Below the pieces are notes generated by a model. The model ran no database searches. It was not told the origin of the DNA and was given only the letters and a program-made list of their open reading frames with translations. Shown here one piece after another: positions 1 through 6,448 of a stretch of DNA of 7,952 nucleotides. Source of the DNA: a bacterium. Lineage in GTDB: Bacteria; JALSQH01. Every line of letters starts with the position of its first letter. The first letter of the stretch is position 1. The DNA is taken from contig JALTID010000187.1 in assembly GCA_027004335.1 (NCBI GenBank), forward strand, positions 1 to 7,952, given 5' to 3'. Both the position numbers and the translations under genes were made by a program.

Positions 1-542
1 GCTTACCAATACTTGGTAATTTGTTGATGGGAGAGATGTTAAAGAATGGGATTAAAGTAAAACCTATTTACTTTTTTGAGAATCTTGTGGCGCCAACACA
101 GAGAAATGTGTTACCTAATACAGGGATCAAGATCAAAGTTGATACCAAGCTTGAGAATTTTGAAGAGTTTTTAAGAAGTAAGATTTTTTCTGCCGGAGAA
201 CTTTCTTATGAGTATGAAAAAGAAGTTAAAAAAGTTTTTGATAACTTAAAGGATAACTATCAGATTAAATATATTCTATTTGTATGGGAGAAAAAGAAAT
301 CAAGTTTTTTAAAAAGCGAGCTTTATGCTGAAAGAATCGAAGCTTATTTGATTAATTTAAGCGATTTTTCTCTGGCATCTTATCAATTGATAAAAGTAAA
401 ATCTCCTTCTCCTTTGAAGTTTGATTATTATAGAAAGATTGTAAAGTATGTTATTATTCCTGTTTTAATGGGTCAGAAGCCGTTAAAATTATTGCTAAAA
501 TTTAAAAACGGCCTGAGCCTGGAATTGAAATATCTGAAGTAA
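1..542 (+). CDS. Unrecognised protein, 5'-truncated by the window edge
   Basis: I do not recognise this protein. The reading frame is open from base 3 to the TAA at 540-542, giving about 179 visible residues. An ATG lies at 27 and a TTG at 21, but neither has a Shine-Dalgarno sequence in front. The gene therefore most likely starts upstream and only its C-terminal part is seen. The visible part is Lys-rich and basic. It has a charged helical stretch (around EYEKEVKKVFDNL) and ends in alternating hydrophobic and charged residues that could form beta strands (LLLKFKNGLSLELKYLK). There is no transmembrane segment, signal peptide or catalytic motif I can name. It lies 17 bases upstream of SDR 1 on the same strand, so it is probably co-transcribed with it. 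Three 60-base rows counted by hand (181-240, 301-360, 421-480) are 27-28% G+C, lower than rows sampled in neighbouring genes. It could be a lineage-specific protein or a transferred gene. Confidence 0.6.
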   Translation, partial: LPILGNLLMGEMLKNGIKVKPIYFFENLVAPTQRNVLPNTGIKIKVDTKLENFEEFLRSKIFSAGELSYEYEKEVKKVFDNLKDNYQIKYILFVWEKKKSSFLKSELYAERIEAYLINLSDFSLASYQLIKVKSPSPLKFDYYRKIVKYVIIPVLMGQKPLKLLLKFKNGLSLELKYLK

Positions 543-548
543 TTTTTT

Positions 549-555
549 AAGGTGG
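549..555 (+). promoter_or_regulatory. Ribosome binding site of SDR 1
   Basis: AAGGTGG, four bases before the ATG at 560. It falls in the 17-base gap after the upstream stop codon and supports this start. Confidence 0.6.
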
Positions 556-559
556 TTTC

Positions 560-1543
560 ATGAAGGTTTTTGTTACTGGTTCCACCGGCTTTGTTGGAAG
601 TCATCTTGTAGATGCACTTCTGGAGAAGGGGTATCAGGTTTATGTTCTTGTGAGAAAGACCAGTAATCTGCAGTGGCTTGAGGGGAAAGATGTGGTTAAG
701 GTTGTTGGAGATCTAAGAGGTGAATTGTCTGATGATCTGAAAAATACCCTGAAGGAATCTGATTATGTTTACCATATTGCTGGTGCAATTATGGGGGTTA
801 AGAAGGAGGATTATTTCAGGGTTAATGAGGATGGAACCAGAAATTTACTTAAAGCTATGATAGAAGCCGGGGCCTCCCCCCAGCGTTTTTTATATTTATC
901 GTCTCTTGCAGCAATTGGACCGGGTTCAGATAAGCTGCCTGTTAAAGAGGAGGATCCCCCCCATCCTGTAAGCTGGTATGGAGAAAGTAAATTAGCAGGG
1001 GAGAAGGTAGTTCGTGAATATGAAAATAAATTTCCCGTTACAATTGTAAGACCGCCTCCAGTATATGGCCCAAGAGATTATGGGATGTTAGATGTTTTCA
1101 GGATGCTAAAGTATGGCATTGTGAGTGATGTGGGTAAAGATACTTATACGAATTTCGTGTTTGTTAAGGATCTTGTAAAAGGAATAATTCTTGCAGCGGA
1201 GTTTGAGAAAGGAGTAGGTGAGACCTTCCATATCGGTGATAACGAAAATATTGCTACTATCCAAGCGTTTAAAAGGGTGGCACAAGTTATTGGCAAGAGG
1301 GTGATTTCTTTTAAAATCCCCCTTCCTGTTGTTTATATTGCTGCAATTTTTTCTGAAATTAAGATAAGAGTTACAGGAGAACCTGAAATTTTTAATTTCC
1401 AGAAAGTCGCTGAATTAAAGCAGACCAACTGGATGATGGATATTTCAAAGGCGAAAAAAGTTCTTGGTTATGAGCCTGAGTATCCTCTTGAGAGAGGCGG
1501 TGAAATTACTTATAAATGGTATCTTGAAAAGGGATGGATTTAA
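560..1543 (+). CDS. NAD(P)-dependent epimerase/dehydratase, extended SDR family (SDR 1)
   Basis: This 327-residue soluble oxidoreductase or epimerase has the Rossmann fold of extended short-chain dehydrogenases. Visible motifs are the N-terminal nucleotide-binding glycine motif TGSTGFVG (residues 6-13), an acidic residue in the GDL segment (about 50-52), the HIAG segment (72-75), active-site SSL (114-116), and the catalytic pair Tyr140 and Lys144 in YGESK. RPPPVYGPR (about 164-172) is the usual substrate-side loop. The second strand ends in VLVRKTSNL with no Asp/Glu at the NAD-selecting position, so NADP(H) is plausible. The C-terminus (KAKKVLGYEP, about 298-307, then a Trp-Tyr ending) resembles 3-beta-hydroxysteroid-dehydrogenase-like and dihydroflavonol-reductase-like members rather than a specific sugar epimerase. 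The substrate cannot be deduced. The start is supported by the ribosome binding site. The stop codon directly abuts the next ATG, which implies translational coupling to the membrane protein that follows. Confidence 0.9.
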   Translation: MKVFVTGSTGFVGSHLVDALLEKGYQVYVLVRKTSNLQWLEGKDVVKVVGDLRGELSDDLKNTLKESDYVYHIAGAIMGVKKEDYFRVNEDGTRNLLKAMIEAGASPQRFLYLSSLAAIGPGSDKLPVKEEDPPHPVSWYGESKLAGEKVVREYENKFPVTIVRPPPVYGPRDYGMLDVFRMLKYGIVSDVGKDTYTNFVFVKDLVKGIILAAEFEKGVGETFHIGDNENIATIQAFKRVAQVIGKRVISFKIPLPVVYIAAIFSEIKIRVTGEPEIFNFQKVAELKQTNWMMDISKAKKVLGYEPEYPLERGGEITYKWYLEKGWI

Positions 1544-2272
1544 ATGAAAAAATTCTGGGAGCAGTTTAAGGGTTTTGAAAAAGAATCAGCAACTGTACTT
1601 TTATATGCGTCTGTAATCCTGGTCCTTTTTGCGTATCAGGGTCACCCATCATTTTTACTTAAGCACTGGGGAAATCTGCCTGCTGTAAAAGCAATGCCGG
1701 ATTTCTACAGTCAGATGTACAGGTTTTTCTTCTCTTTTGTTTTCTTTTTTATCATTCCCGCATTGATTGTTAGATTCTATTTTAAAAAACCTCTTAAATC
1801 TTACGGTCTTAGCTTAGGTGAAAACAAAGATGATATTAAGTTTGGTGTTTATTTTGTTGTTCTTAGTTTTATTGTGCTTGCTCCGTTGCTCTATATCAAT
1901 GCAGCCAGCCCCGATTTTCTGAAGGAATACCCGCTCTGGAAACAGGTGGGGAAAAATGCTGGAAATTATTTTCTCTGGATATTTTTGTATCTTTTTTACT
2001 ACATAGGCTGGGAATTCTTTTTCCGCGGTTTTATGCAATTCTCTCTGATTGGTAAAATTGCCCCCTTTTTCATAATAATGATGCAAACTCTTCCAAGTAC
2101 AGTTGTACATATAGGTAAGCCAGAAGGAGAGATGTTTTCTGCTGTTATCGCAGGTCTTGTTTTTGGTGCAGTTGCTTTAAGAACAAAGTCTATTATTTAT
2201 CCTCTGCTGGTTCACTGGTATGTGGGTGCTTTGACGGAATTATTTTGCTATGTTCATCTTTTCCCGAAATAA
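1544..2272 (+). CDS. CPBP family (type II CAAX protease-like) intramembrane protein with variant motifs
   Basis: This 242-residue polytopic membrane protein has about six or seven hydrophobic segments (near residues 16-31, 58-79, 99-119, 141-155, 164-182, 197-213 and 216-236). The C-terminal half carries the CPBP/Abi motif set in the usual order. GWEFFFRGF (Glu157, Arg161) stands in for EExxxR. A conserved-looking His189 in VVHIGKPEGE stands in for FxxxH. His224 in HWYVG stands in for HxxxN/D. Family members are membrane metalloproteases that process prenylated proteins or bacterial membrane substrates, but many bacterial members are uncharacterised. Here the first Glu of the EE pair is Trp156 and the Asn of the last motif is Gly228. 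It is therefore a divergent subfamily and activity is uncertain. The ATG follows the SDR 1 stop codon with no gap, and AAAAGGGA at 1527-1534 inside that gene can serve as its ribosome binding site. It sits between two SDR genes, which suggests a shared lipid or envelope role (inference). Confidence 0.82.
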   Translation: MKKFWEQFKGFEKESATVLLYASVILVLFAYQGHPSFLLKHWGNLPAVKAMPDFYSQMYRFFFSFVFFFIIPALIVRFYFKKPLKSYGLSLGENKDDIKFGVYFVVLSFIVLAPLLYINAASPDFLKEYPLWKQVGKNAGNYFLWIFLYLFYYIGWEFFFRGFMQFSLIGKIAPFFIIMMQTLPSTVVHIGKPEGEMFSAVIAGLVFGAVALRTKSIIYPLLVHWYVGALTELFCYVHLFPK

Positions 2273-2277
2273 GAAAT

Positions 2278-2283
2278 AAGGAG
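2278..2283 (+). promoter_or_regulatory. Ribosome binding site fixing the start of SDR 2
   Basis: AAGGAG, six bases before the ATG at 2290. It decides in favour of 2290 over the in-frame ATG at 2245. The 2245 start would overlap the CPBP gene by 28 bases and add 15 residues before the nucleotide-binding motif. Confidence 0.75.
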
Positions 2284-2289
2284 AAAAAT

Positions 2290-3291
2290 ATGAAAGCCCT
2301 TGTCACCGGTGCAAATGGTTTCATAGGGAGTAATCTTGTGAAGTTGCTTCTTGATCGGGGATGGGAAGTTAGATCTATGGTATTAAAGGGGACCCCCCTT
2401 GATTTCATAGAGGGTCTTGACACAGAGATAGTTTATGCGGATATAACCCTGCCAGATACGCTTCCGCCAGCACTTAAGGGAGTTGATGTGGTTTTTCACC
2501 TTGCTGCTATTGCCTCCGACTGGGGTCCAAAAGAGCTTTTTATGAGGGTTAATGCAGAAGGGAGTAGAAATATGGTTGAGGCCTCTGCAAATGCCGAGGT
2601 AAAGAGATATATTCAGATGAGTTCCGTGGCGGTACATGCCTATAATGGCCATCCCCATTCTGATGAAACTGCTCCCAGAGATTGTCCTTCCTATCTCTAC
2701 TATGGCCAGTCAAAAATTAAAGCTGAGAATTATGTTAATGAATTTTATAAAAGTGGTAAACTGGAAACCGTTATTATAAGGCCGGGACTTTTTCCCTTTG
2801 GGCCCAATGATACTACAAGTTTTTACAGATTAGCGGCTGCCCTGGAGAAGGGTGCTTTCTCTTATGTTAATGGTGGTAAAGCAAAGGTCTCCACTGCTTA
2901 TGTTGAGAATCTTGTTCACGGTATGGAAATTGCAGCAAAACATGAAAAGGCAGCAGGTGAGATTTTTATTATATCAGATGGATGGGAGTTAACATGGAGA
3001 GAGTTAATGGAGAGGTTCTGTGATGAATTAGGGGTTAAACACCCATGGCTCAGCATACCCTATCCAGTAGCTAATATGGTTGCAGGAATAATGGAAAATG
3101 TCTGGAGGAAATTGAAACTAAAAGATGATCCACCCATTACAAAGTACAGAGCTTCTCTTATGAAAGATGATCTTTTCTTTGTCCCTGATAAGGCGAAAAA
3201 AATCCTGGGATATGAACCTATCATTGATCTTAACGAGGCAGTAAAAAGAACAGTTAACTGGTATAAAAGAGTAAAGGGGAGGTATGGATGA
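2290..3291 (+). CDS. NAD(P)-dependent epimerase/dehydratase, extended SDR family (SDR 2)
   Basis: This is a 333-residue Rossmann-fold oxidoreductase, homologous to but clearly diverged from SDR 1. From the ATG at 2290 it shows TGANGFIG (residues 6-13), the HLAA segment (70-73), active-site SS (111-112), and catalytic Tyr138 and Lys142 in YGQSK. RPGLFPFGP sits in the substrate loop (about 164-172), and KAKKILGYEP near the C-terminus (about 302-311) is the same signature as in SDR 1. This fits the 3-beta-HSD-like or NDP-sugar-epimerase-like extended SDRs, and the substrate is not evident. The segment after the second strand (MVLKGTPL) has no acidic NAD-selecting residue. The start is set by AAGGAG at 2278-2283 and by the fact that the fold begins MKALVTG. 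Its TGA overlaps the ATG of the outer membrane protein gene in an ATGA junction, a sign of tight co-translation. Confidence 0.9.
   Translation: MKALVTGANGFIGSNLVKLLLDRGWEVRSMVLKGTPLDFIEGLDTEIVYADITLPDTLPPALKGVDVVFHLAAIASDWGPKELFMRVNAEGSRNMVEASANAEVKRYIQMSSVAVHAYNGHPHSDETAPRDCPSYLYYGQSKIKAENYVNEFYKSGKLETVIIRPGLFPFGPNDTTSFYRLAAALEKGAFSYVNGGKAKVSTAYVENLVHGMEIAAKHEKAAGEIFIISDGWELTWRELMERFCDELGVKHPWLSIPYPVANMVAGIMENVWRKLKLKDDPPITKYRASLMKDDLFFVPDKAKKILGYEPIIDLNEAVKRTVNWYKRVKGRYG
3273..3282 (+). promoter_or_regulatory. Ribosome binding site of the FadL-type protein, inside SDR 2
   Basis: AAAGGGGAGG lies in the last codons of SDR 2, five bases before the ATG at 3288. This strong site lets the outer membrane protein initiate at the ATGA overlap. 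Confidence 0.7.
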
Positions 3292-4541
3292 AGAAGTTGA
3301 TTGCTCTTTTCACTTTCTTTTATCCTGTGTTTTTATTTGGTAATTTTATGTATGTGCCTGATGATGTAGGGCTTTCTCCTGTGTCAATCAGTTCTCTTCA
3401 GACACTTTCACCTTTTTATGAGAAGGAAACTGCTGCATATTATAATCCAGCCGGGCTTGTCAGAGCGGACAATGTTGAATTTTCATTGAATTATATCCAT
3501 TATGTTCCAACACTTTCAGCAAGTTCATTTACTGTAAATAACGATATTGTTGACTATGCCGTATTTGCTTTTGTTCTTCCTGTAACAAGAGTAATTAAAG
3601 TGGATACAGATTTGAATTTTGGTGTTGTTTTTGGTTCTGATAAATTTTTTCAGGTTCCCTTTCAGTATTATGACGCATGGTCAGATTCTCCAGCTTTTTT
3701 CAGGTATGGATCACCTCAAATGGTAGCTGTTCCCTCTTTCGGTCTGAGAATTTCCAGAGTTCTTATGCTTGGTTTTGGAACAAATATCTATGTAAAGGCG
3801 GACAATGAAATGGATGTAAATACGCAGTTTACAGGCCAGGGAATACAGGGAACAAAGGCTCAGTTTGACAGTGAAATGAAAACAGGTTTGATCGGGGGAG
3901 CTTTAATTGATCTGGGGAACATAAAGATGTCTTTCTGTTACAGAGATGCCATAGGGTATAAGATTGATGTTTCAAATACAAGTGATGTTTACGCTGGAAC
4001 AGCCCAATTAACTACTTTTACCATGTACCTTTATTTTTATGATTCATATGCTCCCCAAACACTGGAGTTTTCTATTATGGGTCATACCGGAAGGTTTGAT
4101 ATAGGATTGAGGGCGAGATTCAAAAGGTGGTCACTTCTGAAAGGTATTCTCAATGATAGTGATATGATCAGGGGCAATGTAAAGGAATTAAAATTCAGAA
4201 ATACTCTTTCTCCTGCCGTGGCAATGAGGTATAGAACAGGAAAAGAGGGAAAAGTACATTTTTATGCTGGAATTGGGTATGAGATGACTCCTCTTGCAAG
4301 TACTTATAATCCAGTAGTAAATTTTGTGGATTCAGATAAATTAAATCTGGGGATCGGAAGTGTAATTTTATATGAAAATAGGAAATTTCTCTATACACCA
4401 TTGAAACTTGAAATCGGGTATAGATTTGGATATCTGTTCCCCCGATCATTTACAATCGAAAACAGGGATGGAGATAAAACTTCAACAAAAATTTCAGGAT
4501 TTGATAACACCCTTTCTTTTATGTTCTCCGTAGGATTTTAG
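3288..4541 (+). CDS. FadL/OMPP1/TodX-family outer membrane beta-barrel protein
   Basis: This 417-residue protein is a probable outer membrane channel for hydrophobic compounds. The N-terminus is a typical Sec signal peptide (two Lys, then a hydrophobic run to about residue 18, with likely cleavage near FLFG/N). It is followed by a segment ending in AAYYNPAGL (residues 49-57), the hallmark N-terminal NPA region of the FadL family. The remainder alternates polar and hydrophobic residues with many aromatics, as in amphipathic strands. VDSDKLNLGIG (about 347-357) resembles the late-barrel signature of the family. The chain ends in FMFSVGF, with the C-terminal Phe recognised by the BAM machinery. 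The length fits the family (about 400-450). FadL proteins import long-chain fatty acids or aromatics by lateral diffusion, but the cargo here is unknown. It is the last gene of the block and overlaps SDR 2 by four bases. Its stop overlaps that of the converging DJ-1/PfpI gene. Confidence 0.87.
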   Translation: MKKLIALFTFFYPVFLFGNFMYVPDDVGLSPVSISSLQTLSPFYEKETAAYYNPAGLVRADNVEFSLNYIHYVPTLSASSFTVNNDIVDYAVFAFVLPVTRVIKVDTDLNFGVVFGSDKFFQVPFQYYDAWSDSPAFFRYGSPQMVAVPSFGLRISRVLMLGFGTNIYVKADNEMDVNTQFTGQGIQGTKAQFDSEMKTGLIGGALIDLGNIKMSFCYRDAIGYKIDVSNTSDVYAGTAQLTTFTMYLYFYDSYAPQTLEFSIMGHTGRFDIGLRARFKRWSLLKGILNDSDMIRGNVKELKFRNTLSPAVAMRYRTGKEGKVHFYAGIGYEMTPLASTYNPVVNFVDSDKLNLGIGSVILYENRKFLYTPLKLEIGYRFGYLFPRSFTIENRDGDKTSTKISGFDNTLSFMFSVGF

Positions 4542-5047
4542 CTGTACTTTTTGGCATGTTCAATTATCATTTTCATAAGTTCAGACATGGCAGATGGATC
4601 TGTGCCTGTGAAAAGATTCCCGTCATGTTCCACTTCATTTCCTGTATAAATTGCTCCTGCATTTACAAGGTCATCTTTTATGGCATAATACCCTGCTATT
4701 CTCTTACCTTTTACTATTCCTGCAGAAATTAAAACCCATGGTCCGTGACATATTGATCCAACAATTTTTCCTGTGTCATAAATTTTTTTAACGAATTCAA
4801 GAACTTCGGGGTATCTTCTCAATCTATCAGGGGCATATCCACCCGGAATAAAGAGAATATCATAGTCATCTGGAGAAACTTCAACTATGCTTTTATCAGA
4901 TTTATGAGTCATGCCTTTTTTACCTTTAAAAGTTCCTCTATTGGGAGAAATTACATCCACATCCCATCCTTCTTCTTTGAATCTGTAATAGGGATAGAGA
5001 AATTCTACATCTTCCACAAATTCTTCAATGAGAATGGCTACTTTCAT
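4538..5047 (-). CDS. DJ-1/PfpI family protein (class I glutamine amidotransferase-like fold)
   Basis: This 169-residue protein closely follows the PfpI pattern. It has Glu12 (in VEDVEF), the PGG turn (about 68-70), and the nucleophile elbow SICHGPW with Cys100 and His101. The Glu12/Cys100/His101 set matches the numbering known for Pyrococcus PfpI, and the length (about 166-170) is also typical. Family members have been described as intracellular cysteine proteases, deglycases/glyoxalases or stress proteins, and sequence alone does not choose among these. The ATG at 5047 is preferred over a TTG six codons earlier, which overlaps the upstream stop codon. The reason is that AAGGAGG sits five bases before the ATG. 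It is the last visible gene of the mutase operon and lies 14 bases after meaB. That hints at repair of, or protection from, reactive acyl-CoA or carbonyl by-products (inference). Confidence 0.88.
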   Translation of the reverse strand: MKVAILIEEFVEDVEFLYPYYRFKEEGWDVDVISPNRGTFKGKKGMTHKSDKSIVEVSPDDYDILFIPGGYAPDRLRRYPEVLEFVKKIYDTGKIVGSICHGPWVLISAGIVKGKRIAGYYAIKDDLVNAGAIYTGNEVEHDGNLFTGTDPSAMSELMKMIIEHAKKYS

Positions 5048-5052
5048 GGCAG

Positions 5053-5059
5053 CCTCCTT
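5053..5059 (-). promoter_or_regulatory. Ribosome binding site fixing the start of the DJ-1/PfpI gene
   Basis: Reads AAGGAGG on the minus strand, five bases before the ATG at 5047. It shows that the in-frame TTG at 5065 is not the start. Confidence 0.75.
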
Positions 5060-5061
5060 TT

Positions 5062-6006
5062 TCAATTTAAAATAGAAGATAAGATTTCTTCAGCAATGGA
5101 GTAAGGGTCTTTATGATTACTGGCAATATCTTCAATTAATTTATCCATTTTTTCTTTATCTATCCTGGAAAAAATCTTTTCTCTTAGCATCTCCATTATG
5201 ATGTTCTGTAGTTCCTTTTCCCTCTGTGCTTTGATTTTTTCTTCTAATTTTCCTGATCTTTTTAAATATTCATGGTGGTTTTCTATAGCTTCTCTTATTT
5301 CCTCTATGCCTTTGCCTCTGGTCGCAATTGTTTTAATTATTGGGGGTGTCCACTCCCTTTCTTTCAATCCAGCCATTTCTAACAATACTTCAAGATCCCT
5401 GACCATCCTGTTTGTTTCAGGTCTATCTGCCTTATTTACAACAAAAATATCTGCTATTTCCAGAATACCTGCTTTGATTGCCTGAATATCATCCCCAAGT
5501 CCTGGAACGAGCATAACCACTGATGTGTGGGCCAGGCCAATTATTTCAACTTCATCCTGTCCCACTCCCACAGTTTCTACAATTATTTTATCTTTTCCCA
5601 TGGCGTCAAGAACCTTTGCCATCTCCCATGCGGACTTTGATAATCCTCCAAGATGTCCCCTGGTAGCGACTGATCTGATGAATACTTCTGGATCTGTGCC
5701 GTGGTCCTGCATTCTTATTCTATCTCCTAAAATTGCACCACCAGTAAATGGACTGGTAGGGTCAACTGCTATTATACCTACTTTGAGATTATCTCTCCTA
5801 TATAGTCCAATCAGTTTTGTAACAAGGGTGCTTTTACCTGCGCCTGGTGCACCTGTAACACCTATTATATGAGCCTTACCTGTGTGAGGATAGAGTTTCT
5901 TCATTATTTCTCTTGCTTCAGGTAGCCCATCATCAATGAGTCGTAAAACCCGGGCTGTTGCAACAGTGTCTCCTTTAAGTACTTTTTCAGATAGCTTGCC
6001 TGTCAT
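5062..6006 (-). CDS. meaB: MeaB/ArgK-family GTPase, acyl-CoA mutase chaperone
   Basis: This 314-residue cytosolic G3E-type GTPase loads cobalamin onto and protects B12-dependent acyl-CoA mutases. The family is also annotated as ArgK or 'LAO/AO transport ATPase', an old misnomer. Visible motifs are the Walker A/G1 motif GAPGAGKST (residues 52-60), VDPTSPFTGGAILGDR (81-96), IRS-ATRG (110-117), the G3-like ETVGVGQ (144-150), and the guanine-specificity motif NKAD (191-194). TIATRGKGI lies in the G5 region, and a charged helical C-terminus corresponds to the dimerisation part. The length is normal (about 310-330). The ATG at 6006 has GGAG five bases upstream (6012-6015) and follows the mutase small-subunit stop by 17 bases. 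This order, mutase large, mutase small, then MeaB, is the classic arrangement and supports the assignment. In an isobutyryl-CoA mutase system the equivalent protein is called MeaI. Confidence 0.93.
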   Translation of the reverse strand: MTGKLSEKVLKGDTVATARVLRLIDDGLPEAREIMKKLYPHTGKAHIIGVTGAPGAGKSTLVTKLIGLYRRDNLKVGIIAVDPTSPFTGGAILGDRIRMQDHGTDPEVFIRSVATRGHLGGLSKSAWEMAKVLDAMGKDKIIVETVGVGQDEVEIIGLAHTSVVMLVPGLGDDIQAIKAGILEIADIFVVNKADRPETNRMVRDLEVLLEMAGLKEREWTPPIIKTIATRGKGIEEIREAIENHHEYLKRSGKLEEKIKAQREKELQNIIMEMLREKIFSRIDKEKMDKLIEDIASNHKDPYSIAEEILSSILN

Positions 6007-6023
6007 GATTTCTCCAGGATTTT

Positions 6024-6437
6024 TTATTTTCTCTTGTGTCTTGGTTTAACGTTTTTCTTTACCCATTCAATGGTTTCACTAATGGGGGTTCCCGGAGTAA
6101 ATATTGCAGCAACCCCCTGAGATTTTAAAAATGGGATGTCATCATCCGGAATTATTCCTCCTCCGAAGACAACTATATCATCAATTCCTCTCTCTTTTAG
6201 AAGCTTTATTATTGCTGGCATCAGGGTGTTATGTGCCCCGGATAGAATAGATAATCCGATGGCATCAACATCTTCCTGAATTGCAGCATTTACAATCTGC
6301 TCAGGGGTTTGATGAAGGCCTGTGTAGATTACTTCAAAACCAGCTTCTTTTAATGCCCTGGCGATTATCTTTGCGCCTCTATCGTGACCATCAAGACCTG
6401 GTTTAGCAACGAGAATTCTCACCTTTTCTTCACCCAT
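6024..6437 (-). CDS. Acyl-CoA mutase small subunit, cobalamin-binding (methylmalonyl-CoA mutase family)
   Basis: This 137-residue stand-alone B12-binding domain partners the large subunit upstream. The base-off/His-on signature DGHDRG places the lower-axial cobalt ligand at His18. Lys12 and Asp16, four residues apart in KPGLD, match Lys604 and Asp608 of the Propionibacterium mutase. Downstream are the SxL-type segment GLSILSG and the glycine-rich VFGGGI and FTPGTP loops that hold the nucleotide tail. The length (about 130-140) is that of separate small subunits, in contrast to fused MCM chains of about 700 residues. The ATG at 6437 has GGAGG (6444-6448) six bases upstream, and the gap from the large-subunit stop is 11 bases. 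A basic C-terminal tail (KPRHKRK) follows the domain. Whether the holoenzyme uses methylmalonyl- or isobutyryl-CoA is decided by the large subunit. Confidence 0.93.
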   Translation of the reverse strand: MGEEKVRILVAKPGLDGHDRGAKIIARALKEAGFEVIYTGLHQTPEQIVNAAIQEDVDAIGLSILSGAHNTLMPAIIKLLKERGIDDIVVFGGGIIPDDDIPFLKSQGVAAIFTPGTPISETIEWVKKNVKPRHKRK

Positions 6438-6448
6438 CTTCTTCCTCC

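Noticed and set aside
3-120. Possible acyltransferase (PlsC-like) C-terminal segment in the first gene
   Set aside because: Only a vague similarity in a hydrophobic strand followed by a helix is visible. The catalytic HX4D region is not in the window, and the remainder does not fit, so no function is claimed.
876-962. C homopolymer runs (six at 876-881, seven at 956-962, and another six at 2393-2398) as possible phase-variation tracts
   Set aside because: They encode ordinary in-frame residues (for example Pro-Pro-His at 956-964), are short, and sit in metabolic enzymes. Nothing suggests a switch, and no frameshift is seen.
1814-2110. Open frame on the minus strand inside the CPBP gene
   Set aside because: It is antisense to a well-supported membrane protein, has no ribosome binding site or recognisable motif, and has the composition of a shadow frame. 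The same applies to short antisense frames at 2193-2423, 2383-2658, 4195-4449, 4904-5104, 5198-5485, 5525-5872, 6567-6770, 7119-7337 and 7400-7612.
2245-2289. Upstream ATG that would extend SDR 2 by 15 residues
   Set aside because: It lies inside the CPBP gene without a ribosome binding site. AAGGAG at 2278-2283 and the family's usual N-terminus point to 2290.
4541-4640. Possible bidirectional terminator at the convergent junction
   Set aside because: No stable inverted repeat followed by a T-run could be found on either strand.
5048-5065. TTG start that would extend the DJ-1/PfpI protein by six residues
   Set aside because: The added codons are simply the Shine-Dalgarno sequence read as protein. 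Starting at 5047 gives the standard PfpI residue numbering (Glu12, Cys100).
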